Shown: positions 1 through 6,798 of the stretch, piece by piece
Layout of the letters: every line of letters begins with the position of its first letter
Position numbering within the stretch: position 1 is the stretch's first letter
From: an uncultured Collinsella sp.
GTDB lineage: Bacteria; Actinomycetota; Coriobacteriia; Coriobacteriales; Coriobacteriaceae
Reading direction: 5' to 3'
NCBI GenBank assembly: GCA_902470265.1
Contig: CABRFW010000003.1
Location: 1 to 28,481 of the forward strand
Length of the DNA stretch: 28,481 nt
Made by a program: the position numbers and the translations under genes
Notes under the pieces: model-generated
What the model was told of the DNA's origin: nothing
What the model saw: the letters and a program-made list of their open reading frames with translations, nothing else
Database searches by the model: none

Positions 1-15
1 GATCTTATCGGCCAT
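1..15 (-). CDS. Start of an unknown leftward gene (5 codons only)
   Basis: An ATG at 15-13 on the minus strand opens a frame beginning M-A-D-K-I that runs off the window edge. A strong ribosome binding site, AAGGAG on the minus strand at 29-24, sits 8 nt upstream, which is why I call it a real start. The gene is divergent from the YheO-type regulator at 293. It shares the 277-bp intergenic region carrying two matching palindromes, so it is a plausible target of that regulator. Nothing can be said about its function from five residues. Confidence 0.6.
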
Positions 16-105
16 ACGGTGAACTCCTTAAGTCCTCTCTTGCCGGCCCCCGCATACGCGTTTCAGCCCATTCCCATTCATGCGACTGAACTTTTATGTG
101 GATGC

Positions 106-173
106 CAAACAAAAAGTTTGTTAGCACTGTTCTATCACACTTTTTGATTGGCAAACCTAACAAATTGTTTGTT
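106..173. promoter_or_regulatory. Two identical-half-site palindromes, probable operator
   Basis: Two perfect inverted repeats of form AACAAA-N3-TTTGTT lie at 108-122 (spacer AAG) and 159-173 (spacer TTG). Their centres are 51 bp apart, close to five helical turns. They lie between the leftward start at 15 and the regulator start at 293. Two copies of one 15-bp palindrome in a divergent intergenic region is the usual layout for a dimeric regulator with cooperative binding. The binding protein is inferred to be the adjacent YheO-family regulator, but nothing in the sequence proves this. A degraded third match (TGTTTGCGAACA) lies near 231-242. Confidence 0.6.
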
Positions 174-292
174 GCCGTAATCGGTACTTTTTCGCCGCCG
201 AACGGTCATGAATTGCCTTGTTGATGGATTTGTTTGCGAACAGATGTGGTTTATGGCAAAGTGTGCCCAAACTAATTTTTAGGAAGGCACCC

Positions 293-946
293 ATGACCCC
301 CGCACAGATTGAGTTTTACAAGCGCCTCGCACACGGCCTGGCGCTCCAATTTGGCCCCAACTGCGAAGTCGTCGTCCACGATCTGGAGACCGAGGACGTG
401 GACCACTCCATCGTAGTGATCGAAAACGGCCACGTCAGCGGGCGCAAACTGGGTGACGGCCCCAGCCATATCGTGTTTGAGTCCATGCACGAGGGCAGCA
501 CCGACGTACACGACCGCGAGCCGTACCTCACTAAAACCACCGATGGCAAGCTGCTCAAGTCCTCGACCATCTTTATCCGCAACGACGAAGGCAAGCCCGT
601 CGGCATTTTGGGCATCAACTTTGACATTACGCTTATGAAGGCTTTTGAGCGTTCGCTCGACGCCTTTACCGGCACCGGCGGCACGGGCTATACCGAGCCC
701 GAGCCCATTACCAAGAACATCGGCGACCTGCTCGAGGACCTGCTGCACGAGTGCGAGCAGTTTGTGGGCAAGCCCGCGGCACTCATGACCAAAGACGAGC
801 GCATTCGTGCCATTGGCTACCTCGACCGTCGCGGCGCCTTCCTCATTTCCAAGTCGAGCGAGCGCGCCTGCGAGTTCTTTGGCATCTCCAAGTACAGCTT
901 CTATAGCTACCTCAATGAGGCCAAGGCGGCGGCCGGCGACAAGTAG
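293..946 (+). CDS. YheO-family PAS/HTH transcriptional regulator
   Basis: A 217-residue cytoplasmic DNA-binding regulator. The N-terminal two thirds (about residues 1-120) match the YheO-like PAS domain, with the typical VVHDLE...DHSIVVIENGHVSGRKLGD stretch and the later F-I-R-N-D and G-I-L-G-I-N-F-D segments. The last 60 residues form a helix-turn-helix (…ACEFFGISKYSFYSYLNEA). The best-known member, E. coli DauR, controls D-arginine catabolism; ligands of most members are unknown. I chose ATG 293 because AGGAAGG at 281-287 precedes it by 5 nt; an upstream in-frame ATG at 218 has no such site and would add 25 unrelated residues. It is paralogous to the regulator at 22675. Its likely target is its own promoter and the divergent gene at 15. 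Confidence 0.85.
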   Translation: MTPAQIEFYKRLAHGLALQFGPNCEVVVHDLETEDVDHSIVVIENGHVSGRKLGDGPSHIVFESMHEGSTDVHDREPYLTKTTDGKLLKSSTIFIRNDEGKPVGILGINFDITLMKAFERSLDAFTGTGGTGYTEPEPITKNIGDLLEDLLHECEQFVGKPAALMTKDERIRAIGYLDRRGAFLISKSSERACEFFGISKYSFYSYLNEAKAAAGDK

Positions 947-1029
947 GCACTCGCCTGGATTGCCCCTCCCCTTTTGGGTGCGAGTTCTGGAAAGCACGAA
1001 TCCAAGACCGGGCCGCTTGGGAAGTTCCA

Positions 1030-1035
1030 TATAAT
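1030..1035 (+). promoter_or_regulatory. Consensus -10 box before the membrane protein gene
   Basis: A perfect TATAAT lies 34 bp upstream of the ATG at 1070, inside an otherwise GC-rich 123-bp gap after the regulator gene. No good -35 hexamer is seen 16-18 bp further upstream, so promoter strength is uncertain. Confidence 0.4.
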
Positions 1036-1069
1036 CGATGTCATTAGTATTTCGAAAGGATGGAACAGA

Positions 1070-2056
1070 ATGGCGTTGAGCAAGGCATCATGCACCGGTC
1101 GCGGATTGATTCCGGCAATTGGTGGACATGTGCACCGCATGTTCGATGAGGGTGAAGACGACCTGTTTTCGCTAAGCCTTGACGACGTGATGGATGATCG
1201 CCCGTGGACCGCCGACGAACTCATGGGCGGCGGGGATCGCCCGTCAAGCCCCGATCCCACACTTGCGCCTAAGCCCGCATCTGCGCCGACTCCTGCGCAG
1301 TCGCCTGTTTCGACGCCCGCGCCTACGCCCGCACCCACTTCGGCGTCCACGCCCGCTCCCCGCCCCGCAAGCGACCCGTCCGAGACGGCGGCATTTCTCG
1401 CTGCAGCGACGCAGGGCAAATCGGCCGACAGCACCGTTATGTACAGCGCCCAGCAGTTGCCTGTTCCTGCGGCACGCAAGCCTCCGGTCGCAAGGCTCGA
1501 TGAGCCCGTTGCCCGTCAGGTTGCCTACGATTCCTGGGCTGCAGCCGATCTGGATGAGACCTCTACCGGCATGCCGGCGCTCGATGTTCCAGTTAACCCG
1601 CTTTTTGCCGCCAACACGAGCGCCGCGGACTATGAGGGCGGTGCGGCATATTCCGGTTATTCCGATGGCTATGCTGGCACCGGTCGCATCGAGACCGAGG
1701 ATTATGGCACCGCATCGAGCGATTATCTCAACGATCCGTACGCTGCCACGCCTGCACCGGAATATGACCCGGAGGCCGCGTCCGCGCCGGCGTATACCAA
1801 AAGCACGGGCGAAGAGCGCTTCGCCGATTATTACGCCGAGGAAAAGGCGCTGCGTTTCTCGGAATTTCCGCAGGCAGTCAAGGTTGCCTTTATCGCCATT
1901 ATCATTGCCCTGCTCGGTGTCATTGCGTTTGAGGGATTCCAGCTGTTCCGCGGCCCCACCGCGTCCGAATCGGCAACGCAGCAAAAAGAGGACGACAACC
2001 AGTACCTGGACATCAACACCCTCAAGGGCGACCCCAACGACGGGGACGACGAGTAG
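1070..2056 (+). CDS. Pro/Ala-rich single-pass membrane protein, function unknown
   Basis: A 328-residue protein I do not recognise. Residues 1-50 are acidic and mixed (HRMFDEGEDDLFSLSLDD). Residues about 55-105 are a low-complexity Pro/Ala/Ser/Thr stretch with repeated P-A-P-T units. Residues 150-260 are rich in Tyr, Asp, Gly and Ala. One strong hydrophobic segment (about 268-290: KVAFIAIIIALLGVIAFEGF) is followed by a short acidic tail, so it would be anchored near its C-terminus. No signal peptide or catalytic motif is visible. ATG 1070 is preceded by AAAGGA at 1055-1060 with 9-nt spacing; a longer in-frame start at 974 lacks one. The disordered N-terminal part suggests an envelope-associated scaffold or regulatory protein, but that is only a guess. 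Confidence 0.75.
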   Translation: MALSKASCTGRGLIPAIGGHVHRMFDEGEDDLFSLSLDDVMDDRPWTADELMGGGDRPSSPDPTLAPKPASAPTPAQSPVSTPAPTPAPTSASTPAPRPASDPSETAAFLAAATQGKSADSTVMYSAQQLPVPAARKPPVARLDEPVARQVAYDSWAAADLDETSTGMPALDVPVNPLFAANTSAADYEGGAAYSGYSDGYAGTGRIETEDYGTASSDYLNDPYAATPAPEYDPEAASAPAYTKSTGEERFADYYAEEKALRFSEFPQAVKVAFIAIIIALLGVIAFEGFQLFRGPTASESATQQKEDDNQYLDINTLKGDPNDGDDE

Positions 2057-2126
2057 CGAGAGCTGAAGGCAGCCTCAGGATCCCGCATCCAGCATCGGCT
2101 TCTAAGTGCTGTTTTGTCATCCAACT

Positions 2127-2203
2127 ACACTTTTCCGAAGTTTTAAGGTGCCTATTTCGACACTTTTCCGTACTTTTACACGGCTGATTTCGACACTTTT
2201 CCG
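2127..2203. repeat. Three ACACTTTTCCG elements at exact 33-bp spacing
   Basis: The 11-mer ACACTTTTCCG occurs at 2127-2137, 2160-2170 and 2193-2203, each start exactly 33 bp after the last. The second and third copies share a longer core, ATTTCGACACTTTTCCG. The 33-bp phasing is about three helical turns, which would put all three on one DNA face. They lie between the membrane protein gene and the structured leader of the next gene. This suggests a cooperative regulator site, but no regulator can be assigned. Confidence 0.6.
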
Positions 2204-2230
2204 GATGAAAGCCGAATAATCACTTGGGAA

Positions 2231-2436
2231 ACCAACGCCATCCGCGCGTCATTTCGCGGATGGCGCTTGATTTCTGTCCGTACACGTTGAGTCCGTACAC
2301 GTTGATAGACTTCCTCTTGCCCGCAAGGAGCGGGCACGTTTTATCCAGAGTCGGGGTAGAGAGTTGGCTCCACGATCCCGACGCCAACCGGCCAAAAGGC
2401 ACGGTGGCCCTGCCAACATCGATGAAAGGAGTCCGT
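2231..2436 (+). ncRNA. Candidate structured 5' leader of the 140-aa gene
   Basis: About 200 nt with several designable hairpins in series. (1) A perfect 11-bp stem CGCCATCCGCG/CGCGGATGGCG at 2236-2246 and 2255-2265. (2) A perfect tandem 15-bp duplication, GTCCGTACACGTTGA, at 2276-2290 and 2291-2305. (3) A 7-bp stem TGCCCGC/GCGGGCA at 2318-2336 followed by CGTTTT, terminator-like. (4) GTCGGG/CCCGAC pairing 2350-2355 with 2377-2382. (5) A 10-bp helix at 2383-2408 with an AAAA loop and one bulged A on each side. A ribosome binding site follows at 2425. I do not recognise a known riboswitch class. The order terminator-like stem, then further structure, then gene is compatible with an attenuator or cis-regulatory RNA. 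Confidence 0.4.
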
Positions 2437-2859
2437 ATGGACAATTTCTCTGTGCGCAGCGAGCGCAACTTCCACAACCTGGCAGCCAAGCCAAAACGAA
2501 TGCATCTTCTGGACAAGCAGAACGGCTACGCCTCGGCCATGGTCAAGAGCAGCCTCTCCCACCAGATGCGCTTCACGGTGCAAAAGCTCGAGAAAGAGTT
2601 CTGCGTTGCCGGCGACCCGCATGTGTTGCAGATCAAACTGTCCGGAGACGATTCGCGTGAGCCGTCTAGCTGGGAGCGGTTTGCCGATGGCGCGTGCGTT
2701 GCGGGCGGGTCGGGCATCTTTGCCCGCGAGTGCTTCTGCGAGGGCGCCGAGGTATTCCTGGATCTGTGCCGCGACGCCGTACGCGCGGCCGAGCTGCACC
2801 AGTGGAGTCAGAGGGAGTACGAGCTGTTGAGCGCCGCGCGTGGGGTTGCGGGGATGTAG
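2437..2859 (+). CDS. Unknown 140-aa protein
   Basis: A 140-residue soluble, slightly basic protein that I do not recognise. It starts MDNFSVRSERNFHNLAAKPKRMHLLDKQNG and ends with a helix-rich, Cys- and Ala-containing stretch (FARECFCEGAEVFLDLCRDAVRAAELHQWSQREYELLSAA). There is no signal peptide or membrane segment. Three cysteines cluster in about 15 residues (C-F-C ... L-C-R), which could bind metal, but the pattern matches no standard motif. ATG 2437 is supported by AAAGGAG at 2425-2431. The open frame extends upstream to 2224, but that part is the structured leader and has no start signal of its own. It stands alone, followed by a perfect GC hairpin. Confidence 0.6.
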   Translation: MDNFSVRSERNFHNLAAKPKRMHLLDKQNGYASAMVKSSLSHQMRFTVQKLEKEFCVAGDPHVLQIKLSGDDSREPSSWERFADGACVAGGSGIFARECFCEGAEVFLDLCRDAVRAAELHQWSQREYELLSAARGVAGM

Positions 2860-2868
2860 GCAGACGCA

Positions 2869-2895
2869 GGCGGCGTGCAGCCGTTGCACGCCGCC
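2869..2895 (+). terminator. GC hairpin after the 140-aa gene
   Basis: A perfect 11-bp stem GGCGGCGTGCA / TGCACGCCGCC with a 5-nt loop begins 9 nt after the stop codon. It lacks a following T-run, so it may be a weak terminator or an mRNA 3'-end stabiliser rather than a classical intrinsic terminator. Confidence 0.45.
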
Positions 2896-2910
2896 GCTCA
2901 GGCCACGCGA

Positions 2911-2946
2911 TGTCAAAAGACTGACACTTGTGTATGCCTTTTGACA
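2911..2946. repeat. 9-bp inverted repeat TGTCAAAAG-N18-CTTTTGACA
   Basis: Perfect 9-bp arms at 2911-2919 and 2938-2946, between the 140-aa gene and the 3' end of the leftward 603-aa gene. It could be an operator or a weak hairpin. It also marks the left edge of the lower-GC restriction-modification-like segment. Confidence 0.4.
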
Positions 2947-2982
2947 GTCCGAAAGTGCTAGCGAAGTTCATTGATGCCGCGG

Positions 2983-4794
2983 CTAGATGCGCAGCAGTAA
3001 AGAGATGCTGAATACAAATCGCACCCATCTCCAATGGATCCAACACGTCAAAATAAGCACAGATACCCGAGCGCTTATGCTACATGGAAGCACAGAGAGG
3101 CCCGCGTTCCGAACCACCACAGCTCGGAAAGCGGGCCCCAGCAACCAATTCTTTTCGGATAATCCCAATCCAGTAATCTCCTGATAGCGCCGCTTCAACG
3201 TATACGCATCGGGAAGCCTAGAGATCCTCTGATGAATCAACTCATTAAAATCCGCCAGATTTCCGATTACGACATCGATGCCGCCAGCAGCGTTGAGCAA
3301 ATCGACGTACGTCATAAAGCGAAACTCGAACGGAATGCCCTCGATTTCCTTTGTGCATCCATCATGAAAGTCAATCAGTCTCGAAACGTCATGGGCAACG
3401 TACGTGACTCTAACGGTCATGTCGTAGGGTTCGTTGCGCAACTTCGCCTCGTGCTCGTGGTAGCGCACAGTTTCATGCAGGGAGTTAATGTGCGCCTGAA
3501 TGTACTCATCCCGCAGACCGCCACCGTGTGCCTCATAGGCCTCGATATGTGCACGATTTGAAAGGTCCAAGTATTCAACATCGCCATATTTGCGCCCCGA
3601 AGCGTTCGTCTCGTTCACGGAAGAGCCGAGACCCCTTGCGAACCAGCCCTCTTCCGGATGAATGCAGCGGGTAAGGAAATCTACCAGCCTCTGATCGAGA
3701 ACGCCCTTGGTTAAACTGTTTGAGATCCCCACGCGCTTGACAAAAGCCTTGATGGAATCGACGCCGATCGGCTCCAAAGGCGTCTTCGTTTGACGAGAAT
3801 CGGCAATGAGAATCAAATAACAACGAATAATGTGAGCAACGCGTCTTCTCGTCGTGTAGGGCAACTCTGCCAGAATGCTAAAGACATCGGCAAGCAGAAT
3901 CGAGCCGTTCCCAGTCTGCCGGGAGAGTTTCGTTTCGGCCCATGCTTCGTCAAGTGAATAGACGGACTTGGCGTTGTTGAGGTATGGATTCTCCTGAGTG
4001 GGATGATACATGGAGTTCCAAAGCGCCTTTACATTGCTCGAACGGGGCGTGCATTCGTAAATCGCCCTGCCGGGGAATCTGTCAACCATCTCAAGCGTAA
4101 GCAACTCAAAGTAGAGCATAAACTGGTACGGCTCAAAAGGAATGAGGCCCAAGTCGATAACATCGTCGGCAAGCGTATCGCATCTCGAGAACGATCCGAG
4201 AAGGCCTCGGAAAGTTTCTCCAGCGACGTCAGGTTCGATATCACCAAACAGGGCGGCGACGTCTGAAACGTCAGTTTCATGTATTCCGGCTATCCTCTCA
4301 GAGCCGAAGGGCGGGTCAATACCGATAGAACTGATTACAGCATTGATGGCGTCGAAAGTTGCGGCAGGAACGTTAAGAATGCCTCTAATCCTATCGAGAC
4401 CGAGGTGTTGCTCCACGACAAGGGTACGAATGAGCGGAGCACAGCCAATCAAAGCGATTGCATGACTCCTTGCCATGAACTGCTTCTCCTCGAGTTTTTC
4501 TTCGAGCTTGAAGTAGCCGTTCGCGAGCTCTTCCATTCCATGGTCGACGCCAACCGCGGCGCTAATGACGTCCTTCAATTCCTTTGAGGGACTATCGTAG
4601 TTCTCAAGCCAAAAGCTCCACATCTCGCCGAAGCGATCGGAGATCTCTTCGGCGGGAATCCTGGATTCCTCAGGGCCGTTCTCGTAATAGTCCGCAACCT
4701 GAATCGCGGCGCTTTCCATCGAGTTCGGATCTATAGGCAGGGACGCCGCCAGAAGCGCTTCGCATATTTCAGAAATGTTTGCACTGCTACTCAT
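2983..4794 (-). CDS. Unknown 603-aa protein of a methyltransferase locus, candidate restriction enzyme
   Basis: A 603-residue, mostly acidic, helix-rich soluble protein that I cannot place in a family. Its ATG at 4794 overlaps the end of the upstream regulator gene by 8 bp, so the two are translationally coupled. Together they are divergent from a C5-cytosine methyltransferase, the classical layout of a type II restriction-modification system with a controller protein. By position it is the best endonuclease candidate. No clear PD-(D/E)XK, HNH or GIY-YIG motif can be read by eye; a His/Glu-rich stretch (LHETVRYHEHEAKL) about 440-455 is notable. The last 40 residues (after GLGLSEKNWLL) are hydrophobic and Val/Leu/Trp-rich, unlike the rest, and contain a terminator-like hairpin (3099-3137). 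The true C-terminus may therefore have been altered by a frameshift or stop loss. Base composition is clearly more AT-rich than the neighbouring metabolic genes, suggesting transfer. Confidence 0.75.
   Translation of the reverse strand: MSSSANISEICEALLAASLPIDPNSMESAAIQVADYYENGPEESRIPAEEISDRFGEMWSFWLENYDSPSKELKDVISAAVGVDHGMEELANGYFKLEEKLEEKQFMARSHAIALIGCAPLIRTLVVEQHLGLDRIRGILNVPAATFDAINAVISSIGIDPPFGSERIAGIHETDVSDVAALFGDIEPDVAGETFRGLLGSFSRCDTLADDVIDLGLIPFEPYQFMLYFELLTLEMVDRFPGRAIYECTPRSSNVKALWNSMYHPTQENPYLNNAKSVYSLDEAWAETKLSRQTGNGSILLADVFSILAELPYTTRRRVAHIIRCYLILIADSRQTKTPLEPIGVDSIKAFVKRVGISNSLTKGVLDQRLVDFLTRCIHPEEGWFARGLGSSVNETNASGRKYGDVEYLDLSNRAHIEAYEAHGGGLRDEYIQAHINSLHETVRYHEHEAKLRNEPYDMTVRVTYVAHDVSRLIDFHDGCTKEIEGIPFEFRFMTYVDLLNAAGGIDVVIGNLADFNELIHQRISRLPDAYTLKRRYQEITGLGLSEKNWLLGPAFRAVVVRNAGLSVLPCSISARVSVLILTCWIHWRWVRFVFSISLLLRI
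3099..3137 (-). terminator. Terminator-like hairpin inside the 3' end of the 603-aa gene
   Basis: GGCCCGC-G-TTCCGA (3099-3112) pairs with TCGGAA-A-GCGGGCC (3124-3137): 13 pairs with one internal G/A mismatch and an 11-nt loop. It lies about 115 bp before the stop codon of the leftward frame, and only a weak pyrimidine stretch follows it. A hairpin of this strength inside a coding region suggests that the gene originally ended near 3140-3180. Confidence 0.4.
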
Positions 4795-5050
4795 TTACAC
4801 GCTCCCATAAAGGTTGAGGCTCATAAGCGATAAGGCCATCAAGATCGTCGCTTACCGCACTGAAGGTTAATCCGCAGGCACAAAGCACTTGAGAAAGCTC
4901 AGAGACAGTTATGCGCTTGGAGCCGCTTTCCAGTTTCGAAATCGACGCTTGCTGGCATCCCGTTGCCTCAGCGAGCGCCGCCTGTGACATCCCGGAGCGT
5001 CTCCGCCATTTAGCGATAAGTCTCCCGAGAGAAAGATTGAAGTCTTCCAT
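4787..5050 (-). CDS. Xre/Cro-type HTH regulator, probable restriction-modification controller
   Basis: An 87-residue DNA-binding protein with a complete Cro/C1-type helix-turn-helix at about residues 8-60: the first helix (LGRLIAKWRRRSG), then MSQAALAEATGCQQASISKLESG, then the TVSELSQVLCACG helix. ATG 5050 was chosen because GGAAGGGGG lies just upstream on the minus strand; a longer in-frame start at 5095 would fall in the operator region. It is the first gene of a two-gene unit with the 603-aa protein, overlapping it by 8 bp, and is divergent from the methyltransferase. Size, fold and context fit a controller protein timing methylation before restriction. An antitoxin-like role for the downstream protein is the alternative. 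Its probable operator is the palindrome at 5101-5127. Confidence 0.8.
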   Translation of the reverse strand: MEDFNLSLGRLIAKWRRRSGMSQAALAEATGCQQASISKLESGSKRITVSELSQVLCACGLTFSAVSDDLDGLIAYEPQPLWERVNE

Positions 5051-5100
5051 AAACGCCCCCTTCCGGCAGCAACCCATGCTTGTATATGATATCATCTCAT

Positions 5101-5127
5101 GAGCTCATTCCATATTGGAATGAGCTC
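5101..5127. promoter_or_regulatory. Perfect palindromic operator between regulator and methyltransferase
   Basis: GAGCTCATTCCA at 5101-5112 and TGGAATGAGCTC at 5116-5127 are perfect 12-bp arms around a TAT spacer. It sits in the 100-bp divergent region, 23 bp before the methyltransferase start and 50 bp from the regulator start, overlapping where both promoters must lie. This is the expected place for a controller-protein box, though the sequence is not the known C-box consensus. Confidence 0.65.
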
Positions 5128-5150
5128 TACTATTCAGGAGGATTGCTTTA

Positions 5151-6242
5151 ATGAAGCGTTTCGTCAGCCTTTATTCGGGAGCGGGCGGTCTCGACCTCGG
5201 CTTCATCGCCGCCGGGTTCACCCCCGTATTTGCGAACGATATCAACCCGGACGCCATGAAAACCTACGCTGCCGCGATGGACGCGATCTCGAAGAAGACC
5301 GGCAAAACACTGAGCCACAGGATAGTCACGGGAGATATTAGGGAAGTTGAGGAACTGCCCGGAAGGGGTTCGGCGGAGCTAGTCATTGGAGGACCGCCCT
5401 GTCAGGGCTTCTCGGTCGCGGGGAAGATGGACCCGAACGACCCCCGCTCGCGTCACGTCTTCGACTTCCTCGGCATGGTCGAGAGGGTCCAGCCCCAAGC
5501 GTTCGTGATGGAGAACGTCAAGGCACTCGCCAAGAACAAACGCTGGGCTGGAACTATTGCCGACATCCGCAAGAAGGCGGAAGAGATTGGCTACAAAACC
5601 AACCTTGAGGTGCTGAACAGTGCCAATTACGGCGTCCCGCAGACCAGAGAGCGCATGTTCCTTGTCGGGATCAAGGACCCCTGCATCGAGTACAACTACC
5701 CGCAGCCGACAGTCAAGGAATGGGTGGGTGTGGCCGACGCCCTGCGCGGGCTGCCTCCTCTCGGCGAGCCGGGCAATGATCAGACTTGCAAGGCGAAGGT
5801 AACTACGGCAAAAAGCCCCGTGCTCCGCCCGTCGCCGTTTGCAGGCATGCTGTTCAACGGCCAAGGCCGCCCGATGGACATGGACAAGCCCGCGCCGACG
5901 CTTCCCGCCTCAATGGGCGGGAACAGAACGCCGATTGTCGATCAAGAGACGCTCGAAACCGGAGCGACCCAATGGGTCGAGAAATACCACGAAGAGCTTC
6001 AGAAAGGCGGGAAAGTAGCCGATAGCGTTCCTCCTCGCCTTCGCCGCATCTCGGTCCAGGAAGCCGCCACCATACAGACCTTCCCGAGGGATATGCCTTG
6101 GTATGGTTCGCAATGCTCCCGCTATCGGCAAATTGGAAACGCCGTTCCTCCCAAGATGGCCTTTGCGGTTGCGCAATCTGTCGCAGAAGCCCTTGGCATG
6201 GATATAGACGCAAACCCCTCTCTGCTTGACGAGCTAGGTTAG
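5151..6242 (+). CDS. DNA (cytosine-5-)-methyltransferase
   Basis: A 363-residue S-adenosylmethionine-dependent C5-cytosine methyltransferase with all main motifs in order. Motif I, SLYSGAGGLDLGF, is at about 6-18 (cofactor binding). Motif IV, GGPPCQGFS, is at 80-88, with Cys84 the catalytic nucleophile. Motif VI, ENV, is at 121-123 and motif VIII, QTRER, at 164-168. Motif IX is the RRISVQEAATIQTFP segment near 305-320, and motif X, QIGNAVPP, is near 333. The target recognition region (about 190-300) is short, typical of single-specificity type II enzymes. AGGAGGA at 5136-5142 supports ATG 5151. It is divergent from the Xre regulator and candidate endonuclease, so it is probably the protecting methylase of a restriction-modification system; the recognised sequence cannot be read from the protein. 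It appears intact and functional. Confidence 0.93.
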   Translation: MKRFVSLYSGAGGLDLGFIAAGFTPVFANDINPDAMKTYAAAMDAISKKTGKTLSHRIVTGDIREVEELPGRGSAELVIGGPPCQGFSVAGKMDPNDPRSRHVFDFLGMVERVQPQAFVMENVKALAKNKRWAGTIADIRKKAEEIGYKTNLEVLNSANYGVPQTRERMFLVGIKDPCIEYNYPQPTVKEWVGVADALRGLPPLGEPGNDQTCKAKVTTAKSPVLRPSPFAGMLFNGQGRPMDMDKPAPTLPASMGGNRTPIVDQETLETGATQWVEKYHEELQKGGKVADSVPPRLRRISVQEAATIQTFPRDMPWYGSQCSRYRQIGNAVPPKMAFAVAQSVAEALGMDIDANPSLLDELG

Positions 6243-6264
6243 ACAATAAGGGCCCGCAATGTGG

Positions 6265-6528
6265 CTACCGCCCCAAAACTTTGCCGAGGGTTTCATCCAA
6301 GCTCTCCCGCTCGAGGTCTGCAAGGTCCAGTCGATAACTCAAATCGCGAATGCGATCCGGAACGTCCTTGAGAAAGTTGTTAGTCCTGGCAGAATAGCAT
6401 CGTATATCACGAACAAGATAAGCAGTTTTTAGCCCCTTTTCATCTGCCCTGAGAAGCTGCTACAGGTTTATGAAGCCGGTCGTTCAACAACATGTCCCGC
6501 AAAAGAGCATACGGCCTTTAATTTGCAT
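6265..6528 (-). pseudogene. Degenerate coding remnant with two in-frame stops
   Basis: On the minus strand a consistent frame reads from an ATG at 6528 to a TAG at 6265-6267. It is interrupted by TGA at 6484-6486 and TAG at 6460-6462. The uninterrupted 3' part (about 65 codons) is clearly protein-like: QLLRADEKGLKTAYLVRDIR, then an arginine/leucine-rich acidic tail ending DETLGKVLGR. I do not recognise the family. It lies 22 bp after the methyltransferase and probably marks the decayed edge of the imported segment. Confidence 0.5.
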
Positions 6529-6798
6529 CAGATTCTAAACGTCACGCATGAGAAATCAGCGAGGCCCCAAGTTAAAGCGAGAGCCGAACTCACTCACGGC
6601 ACGCTACAGCCGTGAACCCTCCAAGCCAGCCAGCCGTTCAGATGTTCCAAATGATATACAGCTTGAAACCTGGCGACTTGAATCGAAGGTCATTCCTGGG
6701 ACTATCGGTAGGCAGCCTATCTGCATGCGTTGATCTATCAAATTGGCCTTGATGCCAAGGTATATCCAACACTCGACCACCGTTCTCAGCACATCTCC
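6529..6798. other. Intergenic stretch with a short repeat, no gene seen
   Basis: No convincing gene. A segment around 6668-6700 (GGCGACTTGAATC, then GGTCATTCCTGGG) resembles one at 9440-9471 (GGTGACTTGAATC, then GGTCATCCCGGG). The two therefore lie outside the truncated and the intact exonuclease copies respectively. Confidence 0.4.

Noticed and set aside
5101..5127. GAGCTC in the palindrome as the target of the methyltransferase
   Set aside because: A hexamer in an operator says nothing about enzyme specificity, and the recognition domain cannot be decoded by eye.
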